DNA of 64,000 nt from Pararhizobium qamdonense (GTDB lineage: Bacteria > Pseudomonadota > Alphaproteobacteria > Rhizobiales > Rhizobiaceae). Shown here one piece after another: positions 30,868 through 38,221 of this stretch; within the stretch, counting starts at the first letter, position 1, and each line of letters starts with the position of its first letter. The notes under the pieces are model-generated. The model was not told the origin of the DNA and made no database searches. It was given only the letters and a program-made list of their open reading frames with translations. Location of the stretch: the NCBI RefSeq assembly GCF_029277445.1, contig NZ_CP119566.1, positions 2,606,001-2,670,000 on the forward strand, written 5' to 3'. Made by a program: the position numbers and the translations under genes.

Positions 30868-31227
30868 TTACCGTTTGGCGATGAAATCCTGTTCAGTGCC
30901 GTCCGTTTCGCCGTCTGCGGCCAATGTCTCGTCGCTTTCCCCGGTTTCCGGCTCGTCCGGGCCGAATTCCATATAGCGGCGGACCACTTCGCCGCGCGTG
31001 CCCTGGGGCAGGCGGCTGTGGGAACTCATCAGCATCAGGGAGAGCGATGTCGGGCTGCGAAGGGCGGCGATGGCGGCGTGGGTATTGGCCGCATCCTCCT
31101 TCGGCCGGGCCGAAAGCAGGGTGATCGCCTCGTCGGTCGGGCCATCGCCGCTCACGCGTGCGGACGGCTTGAGCGCTTGCGCCGCATAAGCCGCCGTGTT
31201 GGCTGACATGGTGACGACCAGGGTCAT
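30868..31227 (-). CDS. Conserved-type hypothetical protein
   Basis: I do not recognise this 119-residue protein. It has no signal peptide or transmembrane helix. It is Ala-rich with a middle segment SPTSLSLMLMSSHSRLPQGTRGEVVRRYMEFG and an acidic C-terminus. Two starts are possible, 31227 and 31209 (MSANTAAYAAQ), neither with a strong ribosome-binding site. It lies downstream of the terminator that closes the DapA-like operon, so it may be expressed separately, and it is convergent with the copper gene, with 59 bp between. Confidence 0.5.
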   Translation of the reverse strand: MTLVVTMSANTAAYAAQALKPSARVSGDGPTDEAITLLSARPKEDAANTHAAIAALRSPTSLSLMLMSSHSRLPQGTRGEVVRRYMEFGPDEPETGESDETLAADGETDGTEQDFIAKR

Positions 31228-31354
31228 GAACGATCTGCCCTTGGCGGGCGCTCCCTCGAATAGACAATCGATCGTCGGTTTTAACCCGGCCCGCGTTTCA
31301 CCCCGGTGAAATCGCGCGGCCGCATTTAAGGCAAATCCTATGGATTAGCTGAGG

Positions 31355-31394
31355 GAAAAAGGGGGCGCAGACCGCCGGGGAAAGCGCGCGCCCC
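31355..31394 (-). terminator. Intrinsic terminator of DapA-like operon
   Basis: Read on the minus strand, GGGGCGC (31394-31388) pairs with GCGCCCC (31368-31362), and the stem is followed by CTTTTTCCC. It lies 6 bp after the stop of the small protein gene at 31401. Confidence 0.75.
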
Positions 31395-31400
31395 AAAGGT

Positions 31401-31670
31401 TCAGGCGTAACGCCGCAAAGACGTAGTGCGCACCGCTACGGCGGTTATGCCGTCGAGTTCGACGCATTTGCCGGCCGGTGCGCGGCACACCGCGCAGACG
31501 TCGTGATTGCTTTCCTCATCGGCAAAATGCAGGGCTGCGGCTTCGCTGGCAAACAGTCCGCCGACCCGGCCCAGCCGGTCGTGCACGACCCACCAGCCGT
31601 GATGATCGCAGCCGACGGTGAAACGCGGCGTTGCAGACTGTGTGTTGGTGAGGGGATATCGACTGCCCAT
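31401..31670 (-). CDS. Small hypothetical protein
   Basis: I do not recognise this 89-residue soluble protein. It contains a compact conserved-looking segment, CDHHGWWVVHDRLGRVGGLF followed by ASEAAALHFADEE, and a CxxC (VCAVC). A similar pattern, aromatic residues then Gly-Gly-Phe and an Ala-rich helix, occurs in small rhizobial proteins of unknown role. The start at 31670 is chosen by AAGGTC/AAGGATC upstream. It is the last gene before an intrinsic terminator. Confidence 0.6.
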   Translation of the reverse strand: MGSRYPLTNTQSATPRFTVGCDHHGWWVVHDRLGRVGGLFASEAAALHFADEESNHDVCAVCRAPAGKCVELDGITAVAVRTTSLRRYA

Positions 31671-31725
31671 GATCCTTGTTGACCTTCGTGTTGTTGAACG
31701 GGTGTTGCTGTTGGCTTTCTGCGCC

Positions 31726-31869
31726 TCAGGGCAGAAACCCGCTGGCCAGAAGCTGAATGATGCCGGCACAGGCAAAGACGGCAACCAGACGGACGAGGGC
31801 GCCTGACAGCGTACTGCGATCTGGCGGTGCCTGCGTGTCTGATGAACTTCGAACGCCCAGCGGCTGCAT
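31726..31869 (-). CDS. Small single-pass membrane protein
   Basis: This 47-residue protein has a polar N-terminus and a C-terminal transmembrane helix (about 24-44: ALVRLVAVFACAGIIQLLAS). The start at 31869 is supported by AGGAAGA at proper spacing; the frame is open back to 31944 without such a site. It lies between the DapA-like gene and the 89-residue protein gene. Its function is unknown. That the frame is translated is inferred from the ribosome-binding site and the clear hydrophobic segment. Confidence 0.5.
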   Translation of the reverse strand: MQPLGVRSSSDTQAPPDRSTLSGALVRLVAVFACAGIIQLLASGFLP

Positions 31870-31973
31870 GACCTGTTCTTCCTGTTGGTTCGTTAAGCTC
31901 TTGATTGCCATGATAAAATATGTGCCTTGCCATTGCCGTTCCATGCGTGGCCGGCAGGTTTGTTCTTAAAATC

Positions 31974-32894
31974 TCATAGGAATTGCCTTTGTGCGGGCGC
32001 GGGTTTGCTCAGGACAGGCGCGAGCGCCATGCGGATCGCTGCGGTGGTTTCCGCAACCACCGGCGTCAGCGGCAACCGGACATCGTCGCTGATGCCTCTG
32101 AGCAGGCTGAGACCGTATTTGATGCCCGCTGCTCCGGGTTCACGTTCCAGCGCCTGAAACAGCGGGGCGAGGCGCTCCTGCAGGCTCTGTGCCGATCGCT
32201 GGTTTCTGGTGGCGAGCGCCTGATGCAGCGCAACGGTCAATCGTGGCACCAGATTGGCGGCGGACGAAATCACCCCACGGCCACCCATGAGCGTGAAGGG
32301 CATGGCGGTCAGATCATGGCCGGAATAGAGCGCGAAACGCTGCCGCAGGGCGGCGGGCATAGGTACAAGCCTTGCAATATCTCCTGTTTCATCGGCGATA
32401 CCGATGATCTGTTCGAGGCCTGCCAGGCGCTCCAGTGTCCGGGAAGACAGATCGATGGCCGTGCGCTGCGGTGCGACGCCGATGATCAGCGGCAGGTCGA
32501 CCCGATCGGCGATCGCCTGATAATGGCGAAACAGGCCTTCCTGAGACGGCTTGCTGTAATAGGGCGTCACCACATAGGCCGCCGCCGCTCCCATATTCTT
32601 CGCCTCTGCCGTACGCGCGACCGTCGTTTCCGTGCAGTTGGTGCCCGTGCCGGCAAAAACCGGGACGCGGTTGTCGGCAACGGCAACGGCAAACCTGATT
32701 AGCCGCGTCCGCTCGTCATCGTTTAGAGCCCAGGGTTCACCGGTGGGTCCGGCGACGAGAAGACCGGAGATGCCGCTGTTGATCTGCCATTCGGCGAGGT
32801 CGGCGAAGGCGGCTTCGTCGATCTGGTCGCCCTGAAAGGGTGTGATGAGATCACAGATTGCGCCTTGCGGCATGGGCCGCGCGTTTCCACTCAT
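31974..32894 (-). CDS. DapA/NAL-family protein lacking the catalytic lysine
   Basis: This 306-residue TIM-barrel protein is clearly of the dihydrodipicolinate synthase/N-acetylneuraminate lyase family (GLLVAGPTGE, VFAGTGTN, VVTPYYSKPSQEGLF). The Schiff-base lysine of the family, in the motif IIGIKE, is replaced by alanine here (IIGIADETGD, A167). The first threonine of GTTGE is proline, and the YNVPSRTG segment reads IGVAPQRTA. The substrate tyrosine pair (112-113) is kept. It therefore should not carry out aldol condensation or cleavage in the usual way. Its ATG overlaps the stop of the upstream gene as ATGA. It is not the lysine-pathway dapA. Confidence 0.85.
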   Translation of the reverse strand: MSGNARPMPQGAICDLITPFQGDQIDEAAFADLAEWQINSGISGLLVAGPTGEPWALNDDERTRLIRFAVAVADNRVPVFAGTGTNCTETTVARTAEAKNMGAAAAYVVTPYYSKPSQEGLFRHYQAIADRVDLPLIIGVAPQRTAIDLSSRTLERLAGLEQIIGIADETGDIARLVPMPAALRQRFALYSGHDLTAMPFTLMGGRGVISSAANLVPRLTVALHQALATRNQRSAQSLQERLAPLFQALEREPGAAGIKYGLSLLRGISDDVRLPLTPVVAETTAAIRMALAPVLSKPAPAQRQFL

Positions 32895-33379
32895 TTTCCA
32901 AGTTCCTGTTGCACAGCGGCTTTGCTCCACTTTTGGCGCACAAACCGTGAGGATGTGCGGATGGCGCTGCCCAAAAGCGCGATGAGGACGGCGGCCGGGG
33001 GATCGCGATGGCCGGCTTGCGTGAACCTGCACCGGCGTGCGCGGTCAAGGCCACCGTAGGCGGACACGGTGGCCGTCCAGCAATCGCCATGCGGCTCGAG
33101 ATCGCTGAGGTCGCGGGCGGGAGTACAGGCATGTGCGAGAAGGCGAAGGGCGGCGGTAAAGGCTTCCTTCTCCATCAGACGGCGCAACTCCGGCGATTGC
33201 TTGATATCCTCGGGCAGGCCAGCCGTTTCAGGTAGAATGCGCACGGCTTCCCAGACATGGTGTTCGCGCAGAACCCGCGCTGCGCCAACGCGGTCCATCA
33301 GGCTCGCGAGTGCTGCCTGCGCGGCCATTCCTTCGAAAAGACCTGTGGTTGCGGCAGGCTGTCCCGATAGCGTGGCCAT
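32891..33379 (-). CDS. Hypothetical protein coupled to DapA-like gene
   Basis: I do not recognise this 162-residue protein. It is mostly helical by composition, with segments such as LMDRVGAARVLREHHVWEAVRIL and a Cys-containing middle part (HACTPARDL, GDCWTATVSAYGG), and a weakly hydrophobic stretch (PPAAVLIALLGSAI). Its stop overlaps the start of the DapA-like gene as ATGA, so both are translated together. It begins 3 bp after the stop of a small membrane protein gene. The three probably act in one unknown process. Confidence 0.6.
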   Translation of the reverse strand: MATLSGQPAATTGLFEGMAAQAALASLMDRVGAARVLREHHVWEAVRILPETAGLPEDIKQSPELRRLMEKEAFTAALRLLAHACTPARDLSDLEPHGDCWTATVSAYGGLDRARRCRFTQAGHRDPPAAVLIALLGSAIRTSSRFVRQKWSKAAVQQELGK

Positions 33380-33382
33380 GTC

Positions 33383-33568
33383 TCAGGCAATGACCAGAAG
33401 GACGCCAATACCGGCAAGCGAGAGAAAGATCGCTGCCGCGTTCAAGAAGGCCGTCAGACGGGCGCGGCGCTGCCTGCGGGAGGGTGATGAAGCGTCAGGC
33501 CGCGATCGGCTGGACCGCCCGATTTTGAGCGCTGAAAGATGGGTGGGATGAAGGTGAGGCATAAGCAT
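33383..33568 (-). CDS. Small membrane protein
   Basis: This 61-residue protein has a basic, Ser/Arg-rich N-terminal half (RSSRSRPD..SPSRRQRRAR) and a C-terminal transmembrane helix (about 41-61), giving a positively charged cytoplasmic domain. It is the first gene of the DapA-like operon and ends 3 bp before the 162-residue gene. ATG at 33562 is an alternative start. I see no family. Confidence 0.5.
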   Translation of the reverse strand: MLMPHLHPTHLSALKIGRSSRSRPDASSPSRRQRRARLTAFLNAAAIFLSLAGIGVLLVIA

Positions 33569-33905
33569 CGTGGCAGTGACCTGTTTCGGATGCCTGAAGA
33601 CTAGGGGCTTGCCGCATTGGAAATCCATCCCAGGACAGGGGCCAAGAGATAAAGGTTTCATAGGGGAACGAAGGAACGGCGGATCGTCCAAGCTGCGTCT
33701 TTCCCGCAACGGCGGATCACTATGTGGTGACCAGACGGCAAACTTGGTGCTGGAAGCGGCATGTCCCGTTGGAAAGGCAGAGGATTGGTTGCATAAGGAA
33801 TTTGATCCGATTCCTCAGCGATGAAGACGCGTGGCGCACTGCTTGTCTGGTGCCTCTGCGGTCTGCGTCCTCCAGATGGGCCGGACGATATTGCTGAAAT
33901 AGCGA
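33569..33905. other. Intergenic region, no gene seen
   Basis: This 337-bp divergent region lies between the small membrane protein gene and the L,D-transpeptidase gene. An inverted repeat AGGAAT-N8-ATTCCT is visible near 33799-33818. No convincing reading frame or RNA gene is seen. Confidence 0.45.
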
Positions 33906-34613
33906 ATGATGGGGCTCATGACGACCGATCACAGTTTTTCCCGCCGCGGTTTTCTCGGCGTTCTTGCGGCAGGCACGCTTGCCGGCTGTTCCACAACAAT
34001 GCCGGGCGGCTCTGCGCCAATGCCTGCGCGGATCACCCGCCCGATCGGGCCACCGTCCGATGCCGAACTTCAGGTCATGTACGGCCCGGTCGAAGACGGC
34101 GGCTATCTGATCCCGGCCATTCCCTATCAGCAGATCGATCCGCAATTCTACCGCCAGCGCGTGGCCGACCGCACAGGCGAAGCACCCGGCACCGTCGTCG
34201 TCGATACGCCGTCGCGGCTGCTTTATGTGATCGAGCCCGGTGGCACCGCCATGCGCTACGGCGTTGGTATCGGCCGTGACGGCTTTGCCTGGCAGGGTGA
34301 CGGTATCATCCACTGGCGCCAGGCCTGGCCGCGCTGGAAGCCGCCGAACGAAATGGTGGCGCGCCAGCCGAGCCTTGCCAAATATTCGATCGCCAATGGC
34401 GGCATGGAGCCGGGGCTGAAAAATCCGCTCGGTGCCCGGGCGCTTTATATCTTCCAGAACGGCGAAGACACGCTCTACCGGCTGCACGGCAATCCGGAAT
34501 GGAAATCGATCGGCAAGGCGGTATCGTCGGGCTGCGTGCGGCTGATGAACCAGGACGTGATCGACCTCTATCAGCGCGTTCCTGCAAAAGCCAAGATCGT
34601 CGTCTACCAGTAA
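33906..34613 (+). CDS. L,D-transpeptidase lipoprotein (YkuD family)
   Basis: This 235-residue protein starts with a twin-arginine-type signal (SRRGFLG) and a lipobox (LAGC), so it is probably a lipoprotein exported folded or through Sec. The YkuD catalytic motif is complete: HGNPEW followed by SSGCVRL, with the catalytic cysteine in SGC. Such enzymes make 3-3 cross-links in peptidoglycan or attach proteins to it, an important activity in Rhizobiales polar growth. ATG at 33909 and 33918 are alternatives; the last has a GGGG in front. A second YkuD-fold lipoprotein gene follows after 165 bp. Confidence 0.92.
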   Translation: MMGLMTTDHSFSRRGFLGVLAAGTLAGCSTTMPGGSAPMPARITRPIGPPSDAELQVMYGPVEDGGYLIPAIPYQQIDPQFYRQRVADRTGEAPGTVVVDTPSRLLYVIEPGGTAMRYGVGIGRDGFAWQGDGIIHWRQAWPRWKPPNEMVARQPSLAKYSIANGGMEPGLKNPLGARALYIFQNGEDTLYRLHGNPEWKSIGKAVSSGCVRLMNQDVIDLYQRVPAKAKIVVYQ

Positions 34614-34778
34614 GCCCTTGGGAGGCGGGTGCAACCGCACCTGCCTCCTGAAACGGGAGCGCCGATATTAACCGGACGCTAACCGCAATATCGGATTCTG
34701 CGATAATTAAATCAGTGATCGTCCTGATTTGACACGTCCGACAAAACTTTGGCACGATTTGCAGCGATAGACGCTTTC

Positions 34779-35831
34779 ATGAATTCTCGGCTTGCCCTTC
34801 ATCGCGCCTCCAAGCGCATCCGCTCTGCCCGCACATTCGTGTCGCGGACATTGGCAGCGCTTGCGCTTGGCGTTGCGCTGTCAGGCTGCATGGCGCTCGA
34901 CGATCTCTCCGAGGCGCCGCCGAAACTCTCGGGCAAGATGATCGCCGAGATGTCGAAGAAGGGCATGAAACCGGAAAGCCCGGTCCTGGTGCGGATCTTC
35001 AAGCAGGAAAGCGAGCTGGAAGTCTGGAAGGTCAACAAATCCGGCGCTTACGCGCTTTTGAAGACCTATCCGATCTGCCGCTGGTCGGGCGAACTCGGGC
35101 CGAAGACCAAAGTGGGCGACCGGCATGCGCCCGAAGGCTTTTATCATGTCTCGGCCGGTATGCTGAACCCCAACTCGCAATTCTACGTCTCCTTCAACCT
35201 CGGCTACCCCAACCGGCTGGAATCGGCGCTTGGCTATACCGGCGAGGCGCTGATGGTGCATGGCGCCTGCTCATCGTCGGGCTGCTATGCGATGACCGAC
35301 CAGGGTGTGGGCGAAATCTATGCGATCGTGCAGAAGGCGCTGTCGGGCGGCCAGGAGAAATTCCAGGTTCAGGCCTATCCGTTCCGCATGACGGCGCAGA
35401 ACATGACCAGCCATCGCGGCGATCCGAACATGCCGTTCTGGCGCACGATGAAGGAAGGTTACGACGCCTTCGAGGTGACGCGCCGCCAGCCGAAGGTTTC
35501 GGTCTGCGAACGCCGTTACGTCTTCAACAAGGAATTCGAGGGCGGCGAACCAGCCGATCCGCTCGCGGCATGCCCACCCGCCGTCAACCAGCTCGAGCCG
35601 CAGGCGATGGCAAAAATCCAGGCGGAAGAGCGCAAGCTCGACACGGCGGTGACAAGCTCCATTCCGGCAAGCTCGACGCTTAGCGCCTATTCCGACGGCG
35701 GCATGCATCCGAGTTTTCGTGCGCTCCTGAAGGCGCAGGGTCCGAAAAAACTGGCCGCCAGCATTTCGGGCACCAAATACCCGATCAGCCGCCCGGAAGC
35801 GGCGCTTGCGGACCCTTTTGACGGGCGATAA
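34779..35831 (+). CDS. YafK-like YkuD-domain lipoprotein
   Basis: This 350-residue lipoprotein has a lipobox (ALSGC, about residue 38) and a YkuD domain of the YafK/DpaA type: ICRWSGELGPKTKVGDRHAPEGFY, then VHGACSSSGCYAMTD with the catalytic cysteine. In E. coli the YafK protein (DpaA) removes Braun lipoprotein from peptidoglycan; whether this protein makes or cuts cross-links is not visible. The C-terminal 100 residues are low-complexity. The TTG frame start at 34749 is not supported, and the ATG at 34779 puts the signal peptide in the right place. Confidence 0.88.
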   Translation: MNSRLALHRASKRIRSARTFVSRTLAALALGVALSGCMALDDLSEAPPKLSGKMIAEMSKKGMKPESPVLVRIFKQESELEVWKVNKSGAYALLKTYPICRWSGELGPKTKVGDRHAPEGFYHVSAGMLNPNSQFYVSFNLGYPNRLESALGYTGEALMVHGACSSSGCYAMTDQGVGEIYAIVQKALSGGQEKFQVQAYPFRMTAQNMTSHRGDPNMPFWRTMKEGYDAFEVTRRQPKVSVCERRYVFNKEFEGGEPADPLAACPPAVNQLEPQAMAKIQAEERKLDTAVTSSIPASSTLSAYSDGGMHPSFRALLKAQGPKKLAASISGTKYPISRPEAALADPFDGR

Positions 35832-36003
35832 AACTTTTAAGCGATATAAAGGCAGGCGCGCGCGTTTTCGCGCTGTTTTGTTTCGGCCTGCCGCCAGCGT
35901 CTGCTATTCCATTTTTCATTGCCATCAGGTCCATTGCAAATGCTTGCTCTCGCACGCAGATGGCCTATCTTCACAGTCACGACAACGCTTCGGCGGGAGC
36001 CCC

Positions 36004-36909
36004 ATGGCCAACGACCCCTACAAGACACTCGGCGTGGCGAAGACCGCAACGCAAAAAGAAATTCAGAGCGCCTATCGCAAGCTTGCCAAAAAGCTGCATC
36101 CCGACCTTAACCCCGGTGACAAGAGTGCCGAGGATCGTTTCAAGACGGTCTCCGAGGCCTATTCCATCCTCGGCGACGAGGACAAGCGGGCCCGTTTCGA
36201 CAAGGGCGAAATCGATGGCGCGGGAACCGAGCAGGCGCCGCGGAACTATTACCGCGAATATGCCGGCGCCCCCGGCGGCGACGCGCGTTACCAGAACAGC
36301 AGCGGATTTTCCGATTTCACCGATACCGACGATATCTTAACCAGCTTCTTTTCACGGCGAGGGCCAATGCGCGCCAAGGGCAGGGATCTGCAATTCTCCA
36401 TGGAGGTGAATTTCCTCGATGCGGTCAACGGCTCGAAGGAAAAGATCACGCTGCCGGATGGAGCCGTGCTCGATCTGCAGGTGCCGCCGGGCACGCAGGA
36501 AGGCCAGACGCTGCGGCTGCGCGGCAAGGGTGACCCTGGCGCAGGCGGCGGCCCGGCCGGCGATGCGCTGATCGAGATCCATGTCCGGCCGCATCCCATC
36601 TTCACCCGCGACGGCGACGATATCCGCATCGACATGCCGATTTCGCTGCGCGAAGCGATCCTCGGCGGCAAGGTCAATGTTCCCACCATATCCGGCAGCG
36701 TCATGCTGACCCTGCCGCCCCATTCCAACACCGGCAAGACGCTGCGGCTCAAGGGCAAGGGCGCCGCCAAGCGCGGCGGCGGCAATGGCGATCAATATAT
36801 CACGCTGAAGATCATGCTGCCGGAGACCGCCGATCCGGACCTGACCGCGTTCGCCACCACCTGGACGGCAGGGCAGGCCCACAATCCTCGCAAAGCCTGG
36901 GGAGATTGA
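36004..36909 (+). CDS. cbpA: DnaJ-class co-chaperone, CbpA type
   Basis: This 301-residue J-protein has an N-terminal J domain with the HPD motif (KKLHPDLNPGD, about 33-43), a Gly-rich linker, and two C-terminal substrate-binding barrels (about 120-290: GRDLQFSMEVNF, LPDGAVLDLQVPPGTQEGQ). There is no zinc-finger domain, so it is CbpA/DjlA-like rather than DnaJ. It stimulates DnaK and may bind DNA. The frame is open far upstream, but CGGGAG precedes the ATG at 36004. A CbpM-like gene follows after 3 bp. Confidence 0.95.
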   Translation: MANDPYKTLGVAKTATQKEIQSAYRKLAKKLHPDLNPGDKSAEDRFKTVSEAYSILGDEDKRARFDKGEIDGAGTEQAPRNYYREYAGAPGGDARYQNSSGFSDFTDTDDILTSFFSRRGPMRAKGRDLQFSMEVNFLDAVNGSKEKITLPDGAVLDLQVPPGTQEGQTLRLRGKGDPGAGGGPAGDALIEIHVRPHPIFTRDGDDIRIDMPISLREAILGGKVNVPTISGSVMLTLPPHSNTGKTLRLKGKGAAKRGGGNGDQYITLKIMLPETADPDLTAFATTWTAGQAHNPRKAWGD

Positions 36910-36912
36910 GAC

Positions 36913-37260
36913 ATGGACCATCTGGAGTTTTGCGAGCGCCTCAGCATCGTTTCCTCCACGCTGACAATATGGATCGACCGGCAATGGATCATTCCGGAAG
37001 TGACCGGGCCGGAATTGACCGGGCAGGAATTGACCGGGCAGAACGAGGCGTTCCACGACGCCGATCTGGCGCGCGGCCTGTTGATCCTTGATCTGTCGCA
37101 GAGCATGGGCGTCAATCAGGACGGCATCGACGTCATCATGGCACTGGTCGATCAGGTTCACGGCCTGCGCTCTAAACTGCACGCGCTGACCGATGCGGTC
37201 CGCGAACAGGACGGTGATGTTGCCCGCAGTGTGGTGAGGAAGCTTGAGGGCATGCGCTAA
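36913..37260 (+). CDS. CbpM-like chaperone modulator
   Basis: This 115-residue protein fits the CbpM/MerR_2 family, which binds the J domain of CbpA and inhibits it. It starts LEFCERLSIVSSTLTIWIDRQWIIPE, then has the typical FHDADLARGLLILDL (about 47-61) and a C-terminal helix with QVHGLRSKLHALTD. Its position 3 bp after cbpA supports the assignment. Between the two parts there is an in-frame triplicated pentapeptide (EVTGP-ELTGQ-ELTGQ) made by a 15-bp DNA repeat, which I would not expect in CbpM and which may vary in copy number. Confidence 0.82.
   Translation: MDHLEFCERLSIVSSTLTIWIDRQWIIPEVTGPELTGQELTGQNEAFHDADLARGLLILDLSQSMGVNQDGIDVIMALVDQVHGLRSKLHALTDAVREQDGDVARSVVRKLEGMR
36997..37041 (+). 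repeat. 15-bp tandem repeat, three copies, inside cbpM-like gene
   Basis: GAAGTGACCGGGCCG, GAATTGACCGGGCAG and again GAATTGACCGGGCAG follow one another without gap. The last two are identical. The unit is a multiple of three, so changes in copy number would keep the reading frame. Confidence 0.9.
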
Positions 37261-37313
37261 CTGCTCGGCACTATGACGTCACGCCTCATCCGGCATGACG
37301 GGAGGAGTTTTCA

Positions 37314-37712
37314 ATGCGGCATATCTACAGCCTCGATCATTTCGCACTTTTGGTTCGTGACCTTGAGCGCAGCGTCGCCTTTTACACCGATATTCTCGGC
37401 TTTACCCCGATCGAGCGCTCCGGCAGCGCCAACGTCGCCTGGCTGACCATCGGCGGCCTCGACACGATCCACCTGATCGAGGGCGATTTTGGCGCGACGC
37501 ACCTCACCAAGGACACGCATTTTGCACTCCGCATCGATGATCTCGACGCCTTCGTTACGGATATCGCCGCCAAAGGCGTGACGTTTTATGACTGGCCGGG
37601 GAATTTGGGGAAGATCGGCGTGCGGCGCGACGGGTTCCGGCAGGCGTATCTGCAGGACCCGGATGGGTATTGGATCGAGATCAACGATCACACGCAGGCG
37701 GTTGCGGAGTGA
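37314..37712 (+). CDS. VOC-superfamily (glyoxalase-like) protein
   Basis: This 132-residue single VOC module has the pattern SLDHFALLVRDLERSVAFYTDILGF at the N-terminus and QAYLQDPDGYWIEIND at the C-terminus, with metal ligands H8 and the glutamate in the latter. Such proteins include glyoxalase I, dioxygenases and antibiotic-binding proteins; the reaction is not visible. The gene ends 6 bp before the first unit of the palindromic repeat cluster. Confidence 0.88.
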   Translation: MRHIYSLDHFALLVRDLERSVAFYTDILGFTPIERSGSANVAWLTIGGLDTIHLIEGDFGATHLTKDTHFALRIDDLDAFVTDIAAKGVTFYDWPGNLGKIGVRRDGFRQAYLQDPDGYWIEINDHTQAVAE

Positions 37713-37718
37713 GCGTTG

Positions 37719-37794
37719 CCTCTCCCCTTGCGGGAGAGAAAGAAAAATCAGCATCTTAGCTTCAGCTAAGTGCTAGATTTTTCAGGTGAGGGGG
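37719..37794 (+). repeat. Palindromic unit A (forward)
   Basis: The unit has a GC-rich hairpin (CTCTCCC-CTTG-CGGGAGAG), then an AT-rich nested palindrome built on ATCTTAGCTTCAGCTAAG with AAAATC/GATTTT ends, then GGTGAGGGGG. Over 72 nt its reverse complement differs from unit D in only two positions. Together with unit B it forms the first inverted pair. Confidence 0.9.
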
Positions 37795-37810
37795 TGTTTG
37801 TGCGCCCATG

Positions 37811-37890
37811 CCTCCCCCCTCTCTTGCAATTTCTAACACTTAGCTAAAGCTAAGATGTTGAAATTGCTTTCTCCCCCGCCGAGGGGGAGA
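37811..37890 (-). repeat. Palindromic unit B (reverse)
   Basis: This is a reverse-orientation unit with a CTCCCCC-GCC-GAGGGGGAG hairpin and a GCAATTTC/GAAATTGC outer stem around the CTTAGCT-NN-AGCTAAG core. It matches unit G at 78 of 80 positions in direct orientation. Confidence 0.9.
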
Positions 37891-37929
37891 TATGCTTGCC
37901 GCACCTCCACACGCCTCCGGAAAACTTGC

Positions 37930-38001
37930 ATGTATCGCAAGGTTCCAGATGCCGTCGTTTCGCCACAGCCATCCGGGCCGAAATGGCAGAAACATTGGTA
38001 A
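37930..38001 (+). pseudogene. Decayed 5' remnant of a DUF559 gene
   Basis: The 118-bp interval between units B and C (37891-38008) is recognisably related to the start of the intact DUF559 gene and its upstream sequence: both contain CACCTCCACACGCCTCCGG and a start reading MxRKVPD. After about 15 codons the copies diverge through small deletions, the frame shifts and it stops after 23 residues. The rest of the gene is missing. It sits between a reverse and a forward palindromic unit, the same arrangement as the intact gene. Confidence 0.8.
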
Positions 38002-38008
38002 GGACGTA

Positions 38009-38083
38009 CCTCTCCCCTTGCGGGAGAGGATACAAAATCAACATCTTAGCTTCAGCTAAGTGTTAGATTTTGTTGGTGAGGGG
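38009..38083 (+). repeat. Palindromic unit C (forward)
   Basis: It differs from unit E (38587-38661) at one of 75 positions. It has a CTCTCCCC-TTGC-GGGAGAGG hairpin and an AAAATCAACATCTTAGC...GCTAAGTGTTAGATTTT nested palindrome. It closes the interval with the decayed DUF559 copy. Confidence 0.9.
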
Positions 38084-38103
38084 CTCTGTTTGTGCCCCCA
38101 TGC

Positions 38104-38182
38104 CTAACCTCTCACCTGAAAAATCTAGCACTTAGCTAAAGCTAAGATGCTGATTTTTCTTCCTCTCCCGCAAGGGGAGAGG
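38104..38182 (-). repeat. Palindromic unit D (reverse), upstream border of DUF559 gene
   Basis: It is a reverse copy of unit A with two differences over 72 nt (38111-38182). It ends about 40 bp before the DUF559 start codon. The GC-rich hairpin reads CCTCTCCCGC-AAGGGGAGAGG at its gene-proximal end. Confidence 0.9.
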
Positions 38183-38221
38183 TAGCTTTGCTGCACCTCC
38201 ACACGCCTCCGGAAAACCTGC

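Noticed and set aside
31974..32894. Assignment as lysine-pathway dapA
   Set aside because: The catalytic lysine and other active-site motifs are missing, and the gene lies in an operon of unknown small genes.
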